Assembly (NCBI RefSeq): GCF_012113595.1
Contig: NZ_CP050831.1
Span: 5,456,001-5,520,000 of the forward strand
Reading direction: 5' to 3'
Length of the DNA: 64,000 bases
Source of the DNA: Bacteroides faecium
Lineage (GTDB): Bacteria > Bacteroidota > Bacteroidia > Bacteroidales > Bacteroidaceae
The translations under genes and the position numbers were made by a program. Below the pieces are notes generated by a model that saw nothing but the letters and a program-made list of their open reading frames with translations, was not told the origin of the DNA and ran no database searches. Below, piece after piece: positions 19,830-27,606 of the stretch; the stretch's first letter is position 1, and each line of letters starts with the position of its first letter.

Positions 19830-20062
19830 ATCCTGAAAAGGAGTAAAATTCGTATTGTCTCTCAAACTTGGAAAATTAGCAGTTTTTGACCGAGAGATGA
19901 TACAACAGATACTCCACGTGAATAGCTGTATATCAACATATCAGCTAGAGATGTGTTATATATAAACGATTAGCGTGGATGTCTGTTGTTATCATTATCC
20001 GGTCAAGGGTCTTGCTAAGCCTCAAGTTTGGATATATGGTACAACAGCATCCATGCTTTTTT
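19782..20062 (+). ncRNA. predicted long rod-shaped structured RNA
   Basis: After the first hairpin, a set of nested complementary segments builds one long imperfect rod. AAACTTG (19864) pairs with CAAGTTT (20023), TTAGCA (19876) with TGCTAA (20013), GACCG (19888) with CGGTC (20000), ATGATACAACAGA (19897) with 19982-19995 with one bulged base, and TCCACG (19913) with CGTGGA (19974). A TAGCTG/CAGCTA hairpin closes the tip. Seven in-order helices are far more than chance. A weak hairpin AGCATCCATGCT and seven T at 20046-20062 could end it. The shape resembles 6S RNA, but no family assignment can be made by eye. It may be a free RNA or the leader of the gene at 20197. Confidence 0.65.
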
Positions 20063-20142
20063 TATGTCCGGACGGTTCCTTATACAGCCCGACTCATAAT
20101 CCCTATCCGACCTGAATATAAAAGGCTGGATGCTCGTTGAAC
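20046..20142 (+). promoter_or_regulatory. possible terminator/antiterminator switch in the leader
   Basis: AGCATCC (20046-20052) can fold locally into the short AGCA/TGCT hairpin before the T-run, or pair with GGATGCT (20128-20134). CAGCC (20086) with GGCTG (20124) and GGTT with AACC (20139) would support the longer-range fold. Inferred from complementarity only. Confidence 0.4.
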
Positions 20143-20196
20143 CAACATAAACAAAATAATATTCACTTATTATCGTGGAACACTAAAAAGAGCATT

Positions 20197-20625
20197 ATGT
20201 CAAAATGTATTAGCGTAGAAAAAGCAGCAGTCAAATACGGAATAGCCAAGGAAGTAATTTGGCTTTGGGTGGAAATGAAAAAACTTACTGTATCATATGC
20301 AAAAGGCATCCCCGCTATCGACGAGAAAGAGATTCAGGAGTTCCTACATTGGGACAAGGCGGGAATTACGTCTGAATATATCGACACATTAGAAGAATTA
20401 TGCGCCGAAAAAACAAGAGTTTGCAATATGTACGCCGAAATCATAAACTCCCAAGACAGGGAATTGGCACTGCTAAGAGAAAAAAACGCTAAGATAAACG
20501 AAATACAGGCGATAATGAAAAGACTGAATGTCCGGATACGTGACTGCAAGAAAGAACTTGCGAAGCACGAAAGATTCGTCAACGCCGGATGGATAAAAAG
20601 ATTATACAGCAAATGGAAACGGTGA
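20197..20625 (+). CDS. small helix-turn-helix / coiled-coil protein of unknown function
   Basis: 142 residues from the chosen ATG (MSKCISVEKAAVKYG); an upstream in-frame ATG at 20137 would add 20 residues that look like leader sequence. Residues 1-45 resemble a MerR/excisionase-like winged HTH that reads a short site (SVEKAAVKYGIAKEVIWLW, then AIDEKEIQEFL). Residues about 55-130 are charged and heptad-like (coiled coil), ending in the basic tail KRLYSKWKR. It sits between the structured RNA and the large AlbA_2 protein, 142 bp ahead of the latter. No close family is recognised; a DNA-binding regulator or adaptor of the large protein is only a guess. Confidence 0.65.
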   Translation: MSKCISVEKAAVKYGIAKEVIWLWVEMKKLTVSYAKGIPAIDEKEIQEFLHWDKAGITSEYIDTLEELCAEKTRVCNMYAEIINSQDRELALLREKNAKINEIQAIMKRLNVRIRDCKKELAKHERFVNAGWIKRLYSKWKR

Positions 20626-20767
20626 ATATAAGTCGTTTAAAACGATAAATATAATATCTGAATATGCAATCTTTAAAAAAAAAATTACTCATCTGATAGG
20701 ATTTCCTATTTATTTTTTCTACTTTTATCGACTAATACTAAATAATTGCACACAAACATCTATTTGC

Positions 20768-23700
20768 ATGGAATACGAAAAGAATACTACATATTATTTA
20801 AAGGTAACCGGTACATTAGCCATTGCCGACAATCAATATTATCTGATAGAAGATAACCAGTTGAAATTACGTGTAAAAATGCTGCAATCCCAGTACGGCC
20901 AGCCAATCCCCGAAACCATAAGATGTACATTATCCACATATGATGCCGACGGTTCACCACTTTTTGTACAAGAAAAAGCCGATATCACTATGGATGAACC
21001 GGATAACCGGCAATTAAAACAAGGAACTAATTTCCTTACTTATGACCAATTGATTCACAATATCCGGACAGAACCGCCTTTGGAATCCCTTACGTTGGAC
21101 GCTCTTAAAAAAAGAACAGTCAAAAATAAGATGTTGACGCAAATGCTAGTGGAATACGAGAAGTGCGTCGGGACGTGGATACTTTCTTATCTTGCTGTGC
21201 TGCAATCGGAAATGGATGAAGCCGTTGAAGTAAAGAACACTGAACTGCTATGTGCTTTGGTACACTATCAGCAGGCAATTATAGAATGGATGCTGGAAGA
21301 TTCCTTGTATCTTACGCTTTATTCACCGGATGCCACCGACGCATATCGTAAAGAATGCGAGCGGAAACTGGCGCATGGAGAAGCATTGGTGAATGCTGCC
21401 GCCCTTGTGCAAGGCGGCGAAGCCAGTGCCTTTCTTCAAAAGATTTTCTCCAAGATACGTACATCCGGCTATCTTTTGGACAAATCGAAAAAGATAGCGC
21501 AAGTAATAGCTTTATTCGGCATTGATACCACGTTATGGGATAAGGATCCCGGCGCATTAGCAGAATTTTGCCGGTATCTGGCTACCAGCACAGCAGATGA
21601 GGATGAATATCCGCTATTGTCCCTCATTGCACTGATACGCAAACATATAGACAACCAGGAATGGAATGAAACCCGTTATGACCGCAACATTTATCTCCTC
21701 GCCCTTTACCTGCTGCTTTGTAAAGGCAGGAAGAATATGCTGTTTTCAGTCTACAAAGCCATGCTTTACAGATACTGTTGTACAGCCCATCCCGAGTCAG
21801 CACGTTTTTTCGTAGACAAAGCATTCAACGAACTGGTCACGGAAGAAAACACTTGCAAGCTAGAATTTACCTGGAATGATGTAATACGGTTCAAGACTGA
21901 GTTTTTTGTCACCAAATTGCGCGTTTTCACCAGTGAAACAGACAGTGAAGAGCAACAATCGGCTGCGCAACTAGCGTTGCCGAACGGACATATTTCGCTT
22001 CGTGACAGAGTATTTTCCATATACGCAGGAAAGTCGCCCAACACATTGATGGATTATCAAAAAAATGCGGAAATCCTTTCGCCCTTTGAAGGACGCATAC
22101 AAGTAATAGCCGGAAAAGAGCTAAAGCTCAAAATGACTGAAAAAGGAAACATCACAGTATTAAAGAGATGTTGGGAAGAACTGACGGAAATATCAAAAAA
22201 GAAAGTGAACGTGAAACAGAACAAGGAAGCAGCCATAAAGACTTTGCCTACTGTCGGTACACAGGTCACTATCCGGCTTTCCGCTTTCAACCCACGTTTC
22301 CCGTTAATGATGTTTGCCGAAATAGATGATCCTGACTATGAAGGCAAAGGCGCCTTGCTTGCCAGTGAAGTATGCCATTACCGCATCAACAGTTTCAACA
22401 ACATATTTTATGAAGGTGATACATTCGACGCAACGGTTGTCAAGGTAGATAGTGACGGGAGACTATCGTTCAGCATTTTCCAGGAATTGTCCGACATGGC
22501 AATGTCTACAGTACAGCCGGACAGCAGATTTTATGCCAGGTTGTACAGGGTACAAAAGAAATCTTGCATGTGGCTGAGTAAGGAAGGATATTGTTTGTTT
22601 ACACCAGCCACATACCCTTATCCGGAAGTGGGCGAAACAGCCATATTGAAAGTAAGGAACATCAACAAGCAGAGAGGATATATCAATGCCGCCGTCTTAG
22701 AATACCTCGATACACCGATTGACACAGAGAATGCACTGGCAACATTAGTCAGAGAATATATCGGCTATTGCCGGCCCGACGACGATTCGGTCTGGGATGA
22801 AAAGGATTGGGAAACAACTGCTGATGAAGAGTTGACTGATACCGAAAAGCAATTGGAATTGCCACTGTTGCGCGAACTGTCCAGGTTACTCATCGCGTCG
22901 TCTGCCCTCGGAACTTCAGTGGCCGATCGGTACAACATTCTCGGAAGTGCCCTTCTGATAGCTTGTTTTACCAATGATGAAGTTTGTAAAGAGTATGTCA
23001 CAGCCCGGATGAGCTATGAAGAAAACATCTATAGTTTTGCTACACATCCCGGACAAACGCACTGGGTTGACAACCTAAAAATAAATGACGAGGATATTGT
23101 ACGTTTTCCGTCATTGGCTCCTCTGAGAGAGAGTATACAGATTCTCAAACAGTTTTACAGCCATACATTTGACCCTCATCTGGCAGTGGGCATCGCAACT
23201 ACAAAAGATAAAAATAAAGAACATATCATTCGTCTGGTACTTGCCAACAGTTTGCTGCATCAGACCTTAGAACCGGATGAATTGTTATTTATCCGTAATG
23301 AATTACTTAGACGTATCGGGGCGGCCGAGTTTGTAGTGACAGCCCGGATAGAGAAAAAAGACGGAGAGGAAGAGAAAATAGAAGTCATAAATCTGGGTCG
23401 TGAAAGCGGAGAAGTGGAATTCAAGACTTCAATCGTGTATCCGGTAAACCGCTCTCTTCCCGACATGAAGCAACAGTCTGAAGTTATTTTACGCGCGATA
23501 GCAGGATTTCTGAACGCAAATGGCGGCACACTCTATATCGGAGTAGCTGATAACGGTAATGTGACCGGACTGGTGAATGATTATTCTTATATGGTATGCA
23601 ATTCGGACGCTTACGAGCGGTTTATACGGCAACGTATCATTTCGACAATGGGAAAAGATATCAACGGCATTATTCACATTGATTTTCCAAAGTATGGCGG

Positions 23701-24613
23701 ACGGGAAATTTGCCATGTGACAATTCCGTGTTATGGAAAGTTGGTAGAACTGAACGGGGCGGTGTGGCAACGCCAGGGAAACTCAACGGTATTGCTGGAT
23801 GGAAATGCGTTGCTGAAGCAGCAGCAGCGAAAAAAGGACGCACTGAAAAATGAACTGAAGGCATTGGAATTAGAGAGAATTAAAACCAGTGAGAGTGATG
23901 TGAAGAATGAAGAACTGGTGAACCAGAGCCTGCTAGATACCGGCACAATCCAAACGAGTGTTGCCGCAGCCTTTGCCGCCAGCCTGAAAAAGAAAAAGGA
24001 GAAAGAGCAACAACCGGCAAAAAAGATAAACAAGATACCGACTTCATCTCTGCGTCCCGTTTCACAAGGAATCTACATCGCCACCTATCTGACCCTGTTG
24101 GAAAACGGGGGATATATGCTGACAGACGAAATTCCGCATATTGACAATGCCGTCCTTACATTGGCTATCAATGAGGCCGAAGTGGGTGGCAGCCTGTTGT
24201 TGTGTTATGATAATGCATACGTGAATCGCGTACCATTAAGGATATTGTTGCAAAAGAAAAGAAGCTATACCTATAAAAATGGCGTAAACAAGGATATGCG
24301 TCTGATATTTGCGACTATCGAAAATGGGGAACCGTATATCTTATGTTGCACCAACAAGCAGGGAAATGACTATTTCAAACTGGCCACAATAGAGAAAATC
24401 AAGCAAAATACAGACTTGACATTAAAAGGAACTCCGCTCTTTTCGTATGACTTCGGAGAAGTAACACGATGGGAAGTGATACCGGAAACGAAAGCGGACA
24501 AACTTAAGAAACTGGTATGTGACAAATTGCAATATCAGGGGGTGGCAATCCATGCGGAAACGATTACTACTGAACGGAAAGTCTTAGAAACACTGGGAAT
24601 AAGGTATCCATAG
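20768..24613 (+). CDS. large OB/S1-like protein with Schlafen-type AlbA_2 domain
   Basis: 1281 soluble residues with no signal peptide. Residues about 5-75 look like an OB-fold (YLKVTGTLAIADNQYYLIED); about 100-400 are alpha-helical and unfamiliar; about 495-575 and 580-650 look like S1/OB RNA-binding domains. The AlbA_2 (Schlafen-type, divergent AAA_4) domain spans about 880-1010, shown by GEVEFKTS near 880, GGTLYIGVADNG near 918 and VWQRQGNST near 1000. A coiled segment follows, then a C-terminal beta-rich domain. AlbA_2 occurs in RNases, regulators and antiphage proteins. S1-like plus AlbA_2 domains suggest an RNA-directed activity, which is inference. The only close neighbours are the small HTH protein and the structured RNA. 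Confidence 0.7.
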   Translation: MEYEKNTTYYLKVTGTLAIADNQYYLIEDNQLKLRVKMLQSQYGQPIPETIRCTLSTYDADGSPLFVQEKADITMDEPDNRQLKQGTNFLTYDQLIHNIRTEPPLESLTLDALKKRTVKNKMLTQMLVEYEKCVGTWILSYLAVLQSEMDEAVEVKNTELLCALVHYQQAIIEWMLEDSLYLTLYSPDATDAYRKECERKLAHGEALVNAAALVQGGEASAFLQKIFSKIRTSGYLLDKSKKIAQVIALFGIDTTLWDKDPGALAEFCRYLATSTADEDEYPLLSLIALIRKHIDNQEWNETRYDRNIYLLALYLLLCKGRKNMLFSVYKAMLYRYCCTAHPESARFFVDKAFNELVTEENTCKLEFTWNDVIRFKTEFFVTKLRVFTSETDSEEQQSAAQLALPNGHISLRDRVFSIYAGKSPNTLMDYQKNAEILSPFEGRIQVIAGKELKLKMTEKGNITVLKRCWEELTEISKKKVNVKQNKEAAIKTLPTVGTQVTIRLSAFNPRFPLMMFAEIDDPDYEGKGALLASEVCHYRINSFNNIFYEGDTFDATVVKVDSDGRLSFSIFQELSDMAMSTVQPDSRFYARLYRVQKKSCMWLSKEGYCLFTPATYPYPEVGETAILKVRNINKQRGYINAAVLEYLDTPIDTENALATLVREYIGYCRPDDDSVWDEKDWETTADEELTDTEKQLELPLLRELSRLLIASSALGTSVADRYNILGSALLIACFTNDEVCKEYVTARMSYEENIYSFATHPGQTHWVDNLKINDEDIVRFPSLAPLRESIQILKQFYSHTFDPHLAVGIATTKDKNKEHIIRLVLANSLLHQTLEPDELLFIRNELLRRIGAAEFVVTARIEKKDGEEEKIEVINLGRESGEVEFKTSIVYPVNRSLPDMKQQSEVILRAIAGFLNANGGTLYIGVADNGNVTGLVNDYSYMVCNSDAYERFIRQRIISTMGKDINGIIHIDFPKYGGREICHVTIPCYGKLVELNGAVWQRQGNSTVLLDGNALLKQQQRKKDALKNELKALELERIKTSESDVKNEELVNQSLLDTGTIQTSVAAAFAASLKKKKEKEQQPAKKINKIPTSSLRPVSQGIYIATYLTLLENGGYMLTDEIPHIDNAVLTLAINEAEVGGSLLLCYDNAYVNRVPLRILLQKKRSYTYKNGVNKDMRLIFATIENGEPYILCCTNKQGNDYFKLATIEKIKQNTDLTLKGTPLFSYDFGEVTRWEVIPETKADKLKKLVCDKLQYQGVAIHAETITTERKVLETLGIRYP

Positions 24614-24630
24614 CCGTATCCCCAGTGTTT
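24588..24630 (+). terminator. terminator overlapping the end of the AlbA_2 gene
   Basis: AAACACTGGG pairs with CCCAGTGTTT; the 5' arm lies in the last codons of the gene. It is followed by TTTT-rich sequence and separates the converging alcohol dehydrogenase gene. Confidence 0.7.
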
Positions 24631-24647
24631 TACTGGAGAAAGAAGGA

Positions 24648-25793
24648 TCAAAGAGCAGTCTCCAATATCTCACGGGCAACAGTTCCCGTCACAGTTCCGT
24701 TCTCACCATATTTAACTCCGCGTTCATTGAAACGGCGTTCAATTTCCAGGATAGTCTCCTGCCCTATGTTTTCTTCATGCAGGCGGGTAGTCAGTCCCAG
24801 TGAACGGAAAAAGTCTTCCGTACAACAAATCGCTTTATCAATCCGTTCTTCTCTCGTGCCGGAAGTAATTCCCCATACTCTTTCACCGTATTGTACCAGT
24901 TTATCTCCCTTTGCTTCACGAAGCACTTGCAGGGTAGCAGGAAGAACGATTGCCAGTGTATGACCATGTGTCAGTCCGTGCAATGCGGTGATTTCATGAC
25001 CAATCATATGAGTCGCCCAATCCTCAGATACTCCCATGGCAATAAAACCGTTCAATGCCATGGTAGCCGAAAGCATAAAGTCTGCCATCAGTTGATAATC
25101 ATGCTGGTTCTCACGGATTTTCGGTGCTATTTCTACTAATGTTTGAAGAATGCCTTCCGCCCAGCGATCCATGACACGGCTCTGTCCGGGAGTAGTCATG
25201 TATTGCTCCATCACATGAACAAAGGTGTCTGACAGTCCGCATGCTACCTGATGGGGTGGCAACGTAAAAGTTACTTCCGGGTCAAGAATCGAAAATAGCG
25301 GATAATTAGCGTTAAAAGGATATTTCTCCTTTGTTTCATGACGGGAGATAACTGCTCCGTTATTCATCTCCGAACCAGTGGCGGGAAGAGTCAAAACAGT
25401 AGCCAGCGGCACAGTATGAGTGACACGGCGTCCGGCAAGCACCAAGTCCCAGGCATCACCGTCGTACAGGATACCTGCTGAAATCAGTTTCGTGCCGTCA
25501 ATCACAGAACCGCCGCCAACGGCCAGTAAGTAATCCACTTTCTCTTCTTTTCCCAAAGCAATCGCTTTACGGAGAGTTTCAACGGCAGGATTGGGTTCAA
25601 TCCCCCAGAACTCTACGGTAAAATGATTCTTCAATGCTTCCTTTACCTGGTCGTACACACCATTTTTCTTCACGCTTCCGCCGCCAAAAGTAATCATAAT
25701 ACGTTTGTCGGACGGAATCTCTTTAGCCAACCGGGCAATCATCCCGCGACCCACTATCAGTTTCACGGGATTCTGAAAAATAAAATTTTCCAT
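24648..25793 (-). CDS. iron-containing alcohol dehydrogenase (butanol dehydrogenase/YqhD type)
   Basis: 381 residues of the group III metal-dependent alcohol dehydrogenase family, reducing aldehydes with NAD(P)H. Visible motifs are the dinucleotide-binding GGGSVIDGTKLI, the family signature LPATGSEMNNGAVIS, and metal-ligand regions DTFVHVMEQY and ATHMIGHEITALHGLTHGHT with three His. The length matches the family (380-390). Its own minus-strand promoter box lies 45 bp upstream, and it is probably monocistronic. The physiological aldehyde is unknown; detoxification of short aldehydes is typical for this subgroup. Confidence 0.92.
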   Translation of the reverse strand: MENFIFQNPVKLIVGRGMIARLAKEIPSDKRIMITFGGGSVKKNGVYDQVKEALKNHFTVEFWGIEPNPAVETLRKAIALGKEEKVDYLLAVGGGSVIDGTKLISAGILYDGDAWDLVLAGRRVTHTVPLATVLTLPATGSEMNNGAVISRHETKEKYPFNANYPLFSILDPEVTFTLPPHQVACGLSDTFVHVMEQYMTTPGQSRVMDRWAEGILQTLVEIAPKIRENQHDYQLMADFMLSATMALNGFIAMGVSEDWATHMIGHEITALHGLTHGHTLAIVLPATLQVLREAKGDKLVQYGERVWGITSGTREERIDKAICCTEDFFRSLGLTTRLHEENIGQETILEIERRFNERGVKYGENGTVTGTVAREILETAL

Positions 25794-25837
25794 ATCTTGT
25801 CTCTTGTTCTTATTTTGTTTATTAGTTACTATCCTTG

Positions 25838-25845
25838 CAAAGATA
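25838..25845 (-). promoter_or_regulatory. -7 box (TATCTTTG) for the alcohol dehydrogenase
   Basis: The minus-strand TATCTTTG lies 45 bp before the ATG, in the gap after the small membrane protein gene, so the dehydrogenase has its own promoter. Confidence 0.65.
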
Positions 25846-25871
25846 CTCGAATTATCCGAAACCTTTCAGAA

Positions 25872-26012
25872 TCAGGCAATGAATTGTTGCGCAACGGAAG
25901 GAACCATAGCCGACAGCCAAGGTTTCATATCTTCTGCCACTAGTAACCAATAAAGCAATAATATTACGAAAATGGCAATAGCAATGCCTACTAAGACTTT
26001 TCTCTGTTTCAT
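25872..26012 (-). CDS. 46-residue single-pass membrane protein
   Basis: ATG at 26012 opens MKQRKVLVGIAIAIFVILLL, a basic start followed by one hydrophobic helix (about 6-25), then a short amphipathic tail ending PSVAQQFIA and TGA. The composition is typical of genuine small membrane proteins rather than chance frames. It reads toward the alcohol dehydrogenase gene, but a promoter lies between them, so co-transcription is uncertain. No family is recognised and the function is unknown. Confidence 0.6.
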   Translation of the reverse strand: MKQRKVLVGIAIAIFVILLLYWLLVAEDMKPWLSAMVPSVAQQFIA

Positions 26013-26112
26013 ACTTGTTTTTGTTTAAAAATTCAATATTTATAAGAACAGTTCAGCTCTGAAATTGTTCTATAATCAGAAAAATGAAGGCAAAAGAGAA
26101 AAAAAGTAATAT

Positions 26113-26147
26113 TTTGTTTGCAGTTTCAAACAAAGTGTCTATATTTG
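26113..26147 (+). promoter_or_regulatory. trp operon promoter
   Basis: TTTG at 26113 and again at 26117, then TATATTTG at 26140; the second gives the canonical 19-bp spacing. Transcription would start just before the leader peptide at 26171. Confidence 0.8.
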
Positions 26148-26170
26148 CCCCCATAAAATAACAAAAGACA

Positions 26171-26233
26171 ATGAGAACAATGTTAGTAAATACATATTGG
26201 TGGTGGCGCCCGTTACAACTCCGACAGTCGTAA
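26171..26233 (+). CDS. trpL: trp leader peptide with three consecutive Trp codons
   Basis: A 20-codon frame, MRTMLVNTYWWWRPL then QLRQS and TAA, lies between the trp promoter and a strong terminator. Three TGG codons in a row (26198-26206) are very rare by chance and are the signature of a ribosome-mediated tryptophan attenuator. The codons CGA CAG just before the stop provide the antiterminator strand, so a ribosome reaching the stop would mask it. The peptide itself needs no function. It lies 137 bp ahead of trpB. Confidence 0.9.
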   Translation: MRTMLVNTYWWWRPLQLRQS

Positions 26234-26282
26234 GGGAGCAGTGCTCGTATGTATATACCTCATTAAAGATATAACAGATTTG

Positions 26283-26317
26283 AAAGAGCCCTGTCGCAGC
26301 TTGCGACAGGGCTCTTT
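26283..26317 (+). terminator. attenuator terminator of the trp operon
   Basis: A 16-bp perfect arm pair (AAAGAGCCCTGTCGCA with TGCGACAGGGCTCTTT) with a three-base loop and a T-rich tail. Confidence 0.9.
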
Positions 26318-26370
26318 TTATTTGCCCGTTTTTGAACAAGAATCAAATAATAACATTAAAATATAGGATT

Positions 26371-27558
26371 ATGAAAAGTTTTTTAGTTGACCAGGATGGC
26401 TATTACGGAGAATTCGGTGGAGCGTATGTACCGGAGATTCTCCACAAATGTGTAGAGGAACTGAAGAATAAGTACCTCGAAGTAATTGAAAGTGAAGACT
26501 TCAAGAGAGAATTTGACCAATTGCTGCGTGACTACGTAGGACGCCCTTCCCCACTCTATCTGGCGAAACGCCTTTCGGAAAAGTATGGTTGCAAACTGTA
26601 TCTGAAACGGGAAGACCTGAACCATACGGGCGCCCACAAAATCAACAACACTATCGGGCAAATCCTGTTGGCACGCCGCATGGGAAAGAAACGTATCATC
26701 GCCGAAACAGGTGCCGGACAACACGGAGTGGCAACCGCTACCGTATGTGCACTGATGGATATGGAATGCATCGTTTATATGGGAAAGACGGACGTAGAAC
26801 GCCAACATATCAACGTAGAGAAAATGAAAATGCTGGGAGCCACTGTCATCCCTGTCACTTCGGGAAACATGACTCTGAAAGATGCCACTAACGAAGCGAT
26901 TCGTGACTGGTGCTGTCATCCTGCCGACACTTATTATATCATCGGTTCTACCGTAGGGCCTCACCCTTACCCCGATATGGTGGCACGTCTGCAATCCGTC
27001 ATCAGCGAAGAAATCAAGAAACAACTTCAGGAAAAAGAAGGACGCGATTTTCCCGACTATCTGATAGCCTGTGTAGGCGGTGGAAGCAATGCTGCCGGAA
27101 CTATCTATCACTATATCAATGACGAACGGGTAGGCATCATCCTGGCGGAAGCCGGGGGTAAGGGGATAGAGACAGGAATGACTGCCGCCACCATCCAACT
27201 AGGAAAAATGGGAATCATCCACGGAGCACGTACATACGTCATCCAAGACGAAGACGGACAGATTGAAGAGCCATATTCCATTTCTGCCGGACTGGATTAT
27301 CCGGGAATCGGGCCGATACATGCCAACCTTGCCGCACAAAGACGCGCCAACGTGTTGGCCATCAACGATGACGAAGCCATAGAAGCTGCCTACGAACTGA
27401 CGAAGCTGGAAGGAATTATCCCCGCACTGGAATCGGCACACGCACTAGGCGCTTTGAAGAAACTGAAGTTTAAACCGGAAGATGTGGTTGTACTCACGGT
27501 TTCGGGACGAGGTGACAAAGACATCGAGACTTATTTATCTTTCAACGAAGAGCAATAG
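26371..27558 (+). CDS. trpB: tryptophan synthase beta chain
   Basis: Condenses indole with serine to tryptophan using PLP. About 395 residues. The PLP lysine is K90 in NHTGAHKINN, and the phosphate-binding GGGSNAAG loop lies near residue 235. The ATG at MKSFLVDQDGYYG is chosen, with a weak AGGA before it; a start 13 codons earlier lies right behind the attenuator and lacks conservation. It is first in the operon, separated from its alpha subunit gene, which is last, as in other Bacteroidota trp operons. Confidence 0.97.
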   Translation: MKSFLVDQDGYYGEFGGAYVPEILHKCVEELKNKYLEVIESEDFKREFDQLLRDYVGRPSPLYLAKRLSEKYGCKLYLKREDLNHTGAHKINNTIGQILLARRMGKKRIIAETGAGQHGVATATVCALMDMECIVYMGKTDVERQHINVEKMKMLGATVIPVTSGNMTLKDATNEAIRDWCCHPADTYYIIGSTVGPHPYPDMVARLQSVISEEIKKQLQEKEGRDFPDYLIACVGGGSNAAGTIYHYINDERVGIILAEAGGKGIETGMTAATIQLGKMGIIHGARTYVIQDEDGQIEEPYSISAGLDYPGIGPIHANLAAQRRANVLAINDDEAIEAAYELTKLEGIIPALESAHALGALKKLKFKPEDVVVLTVSGRGDKDIETYLSFNEEQ

Positions 27559-27606
27559 GAGAACCAGCCAAATCGAATTTATAACTTGTAATTAATAAAA
27601 GCAGAG

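Larger units (their letters stand above)
26171..26320 (+). promoter_or_regulatory. tryptophan transcription attenuator
   Basis: CGACAG (26222-26227, last sense codons of the leader peptide) is complementary to CTGTCG (26291-26296) in the 5' arm of the terminator. If Trp-tRNA is scarce the ribosome stalls at the TGG codons and leaves CGACAG free to block the terminator; with enough Trp-tRNA it moves to the stop, covers CGACAG and the terminator forms. A GAGC/GCTC hairpin at 26237-26247 lies between. The antiterminator is short (6 bp), so part of the mechanism may be missed. Confidence 0.75.

Noticed and set aside
19641..19889. Open frame of 82 codons on the plus strand
   Set aside because: It runs through the promoter and first hairpin of the structured RNA, has no recognisable domain, and its composition looks like read-through of noncoding DNA.
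19782..20142. tmRNA, RNase P RNA or SRP RNA
   Set aside because: No tag-peptide frame ending in ALAA, no tRNA-like 3' end, and none of the conserved RNase P or SRP loop sequences were seen.
19749..20625. Retron
   Set aside because: A structured RNA precedes a gene, but no reverse transcriptase motif is present in either downstream protein.
26383..27198. 271-codon frame antisense to trpB
   Set aside because: Shadow of a strongly conserved gene with biased codon use; low-complexity, Cys/His-rich translation without any domain.
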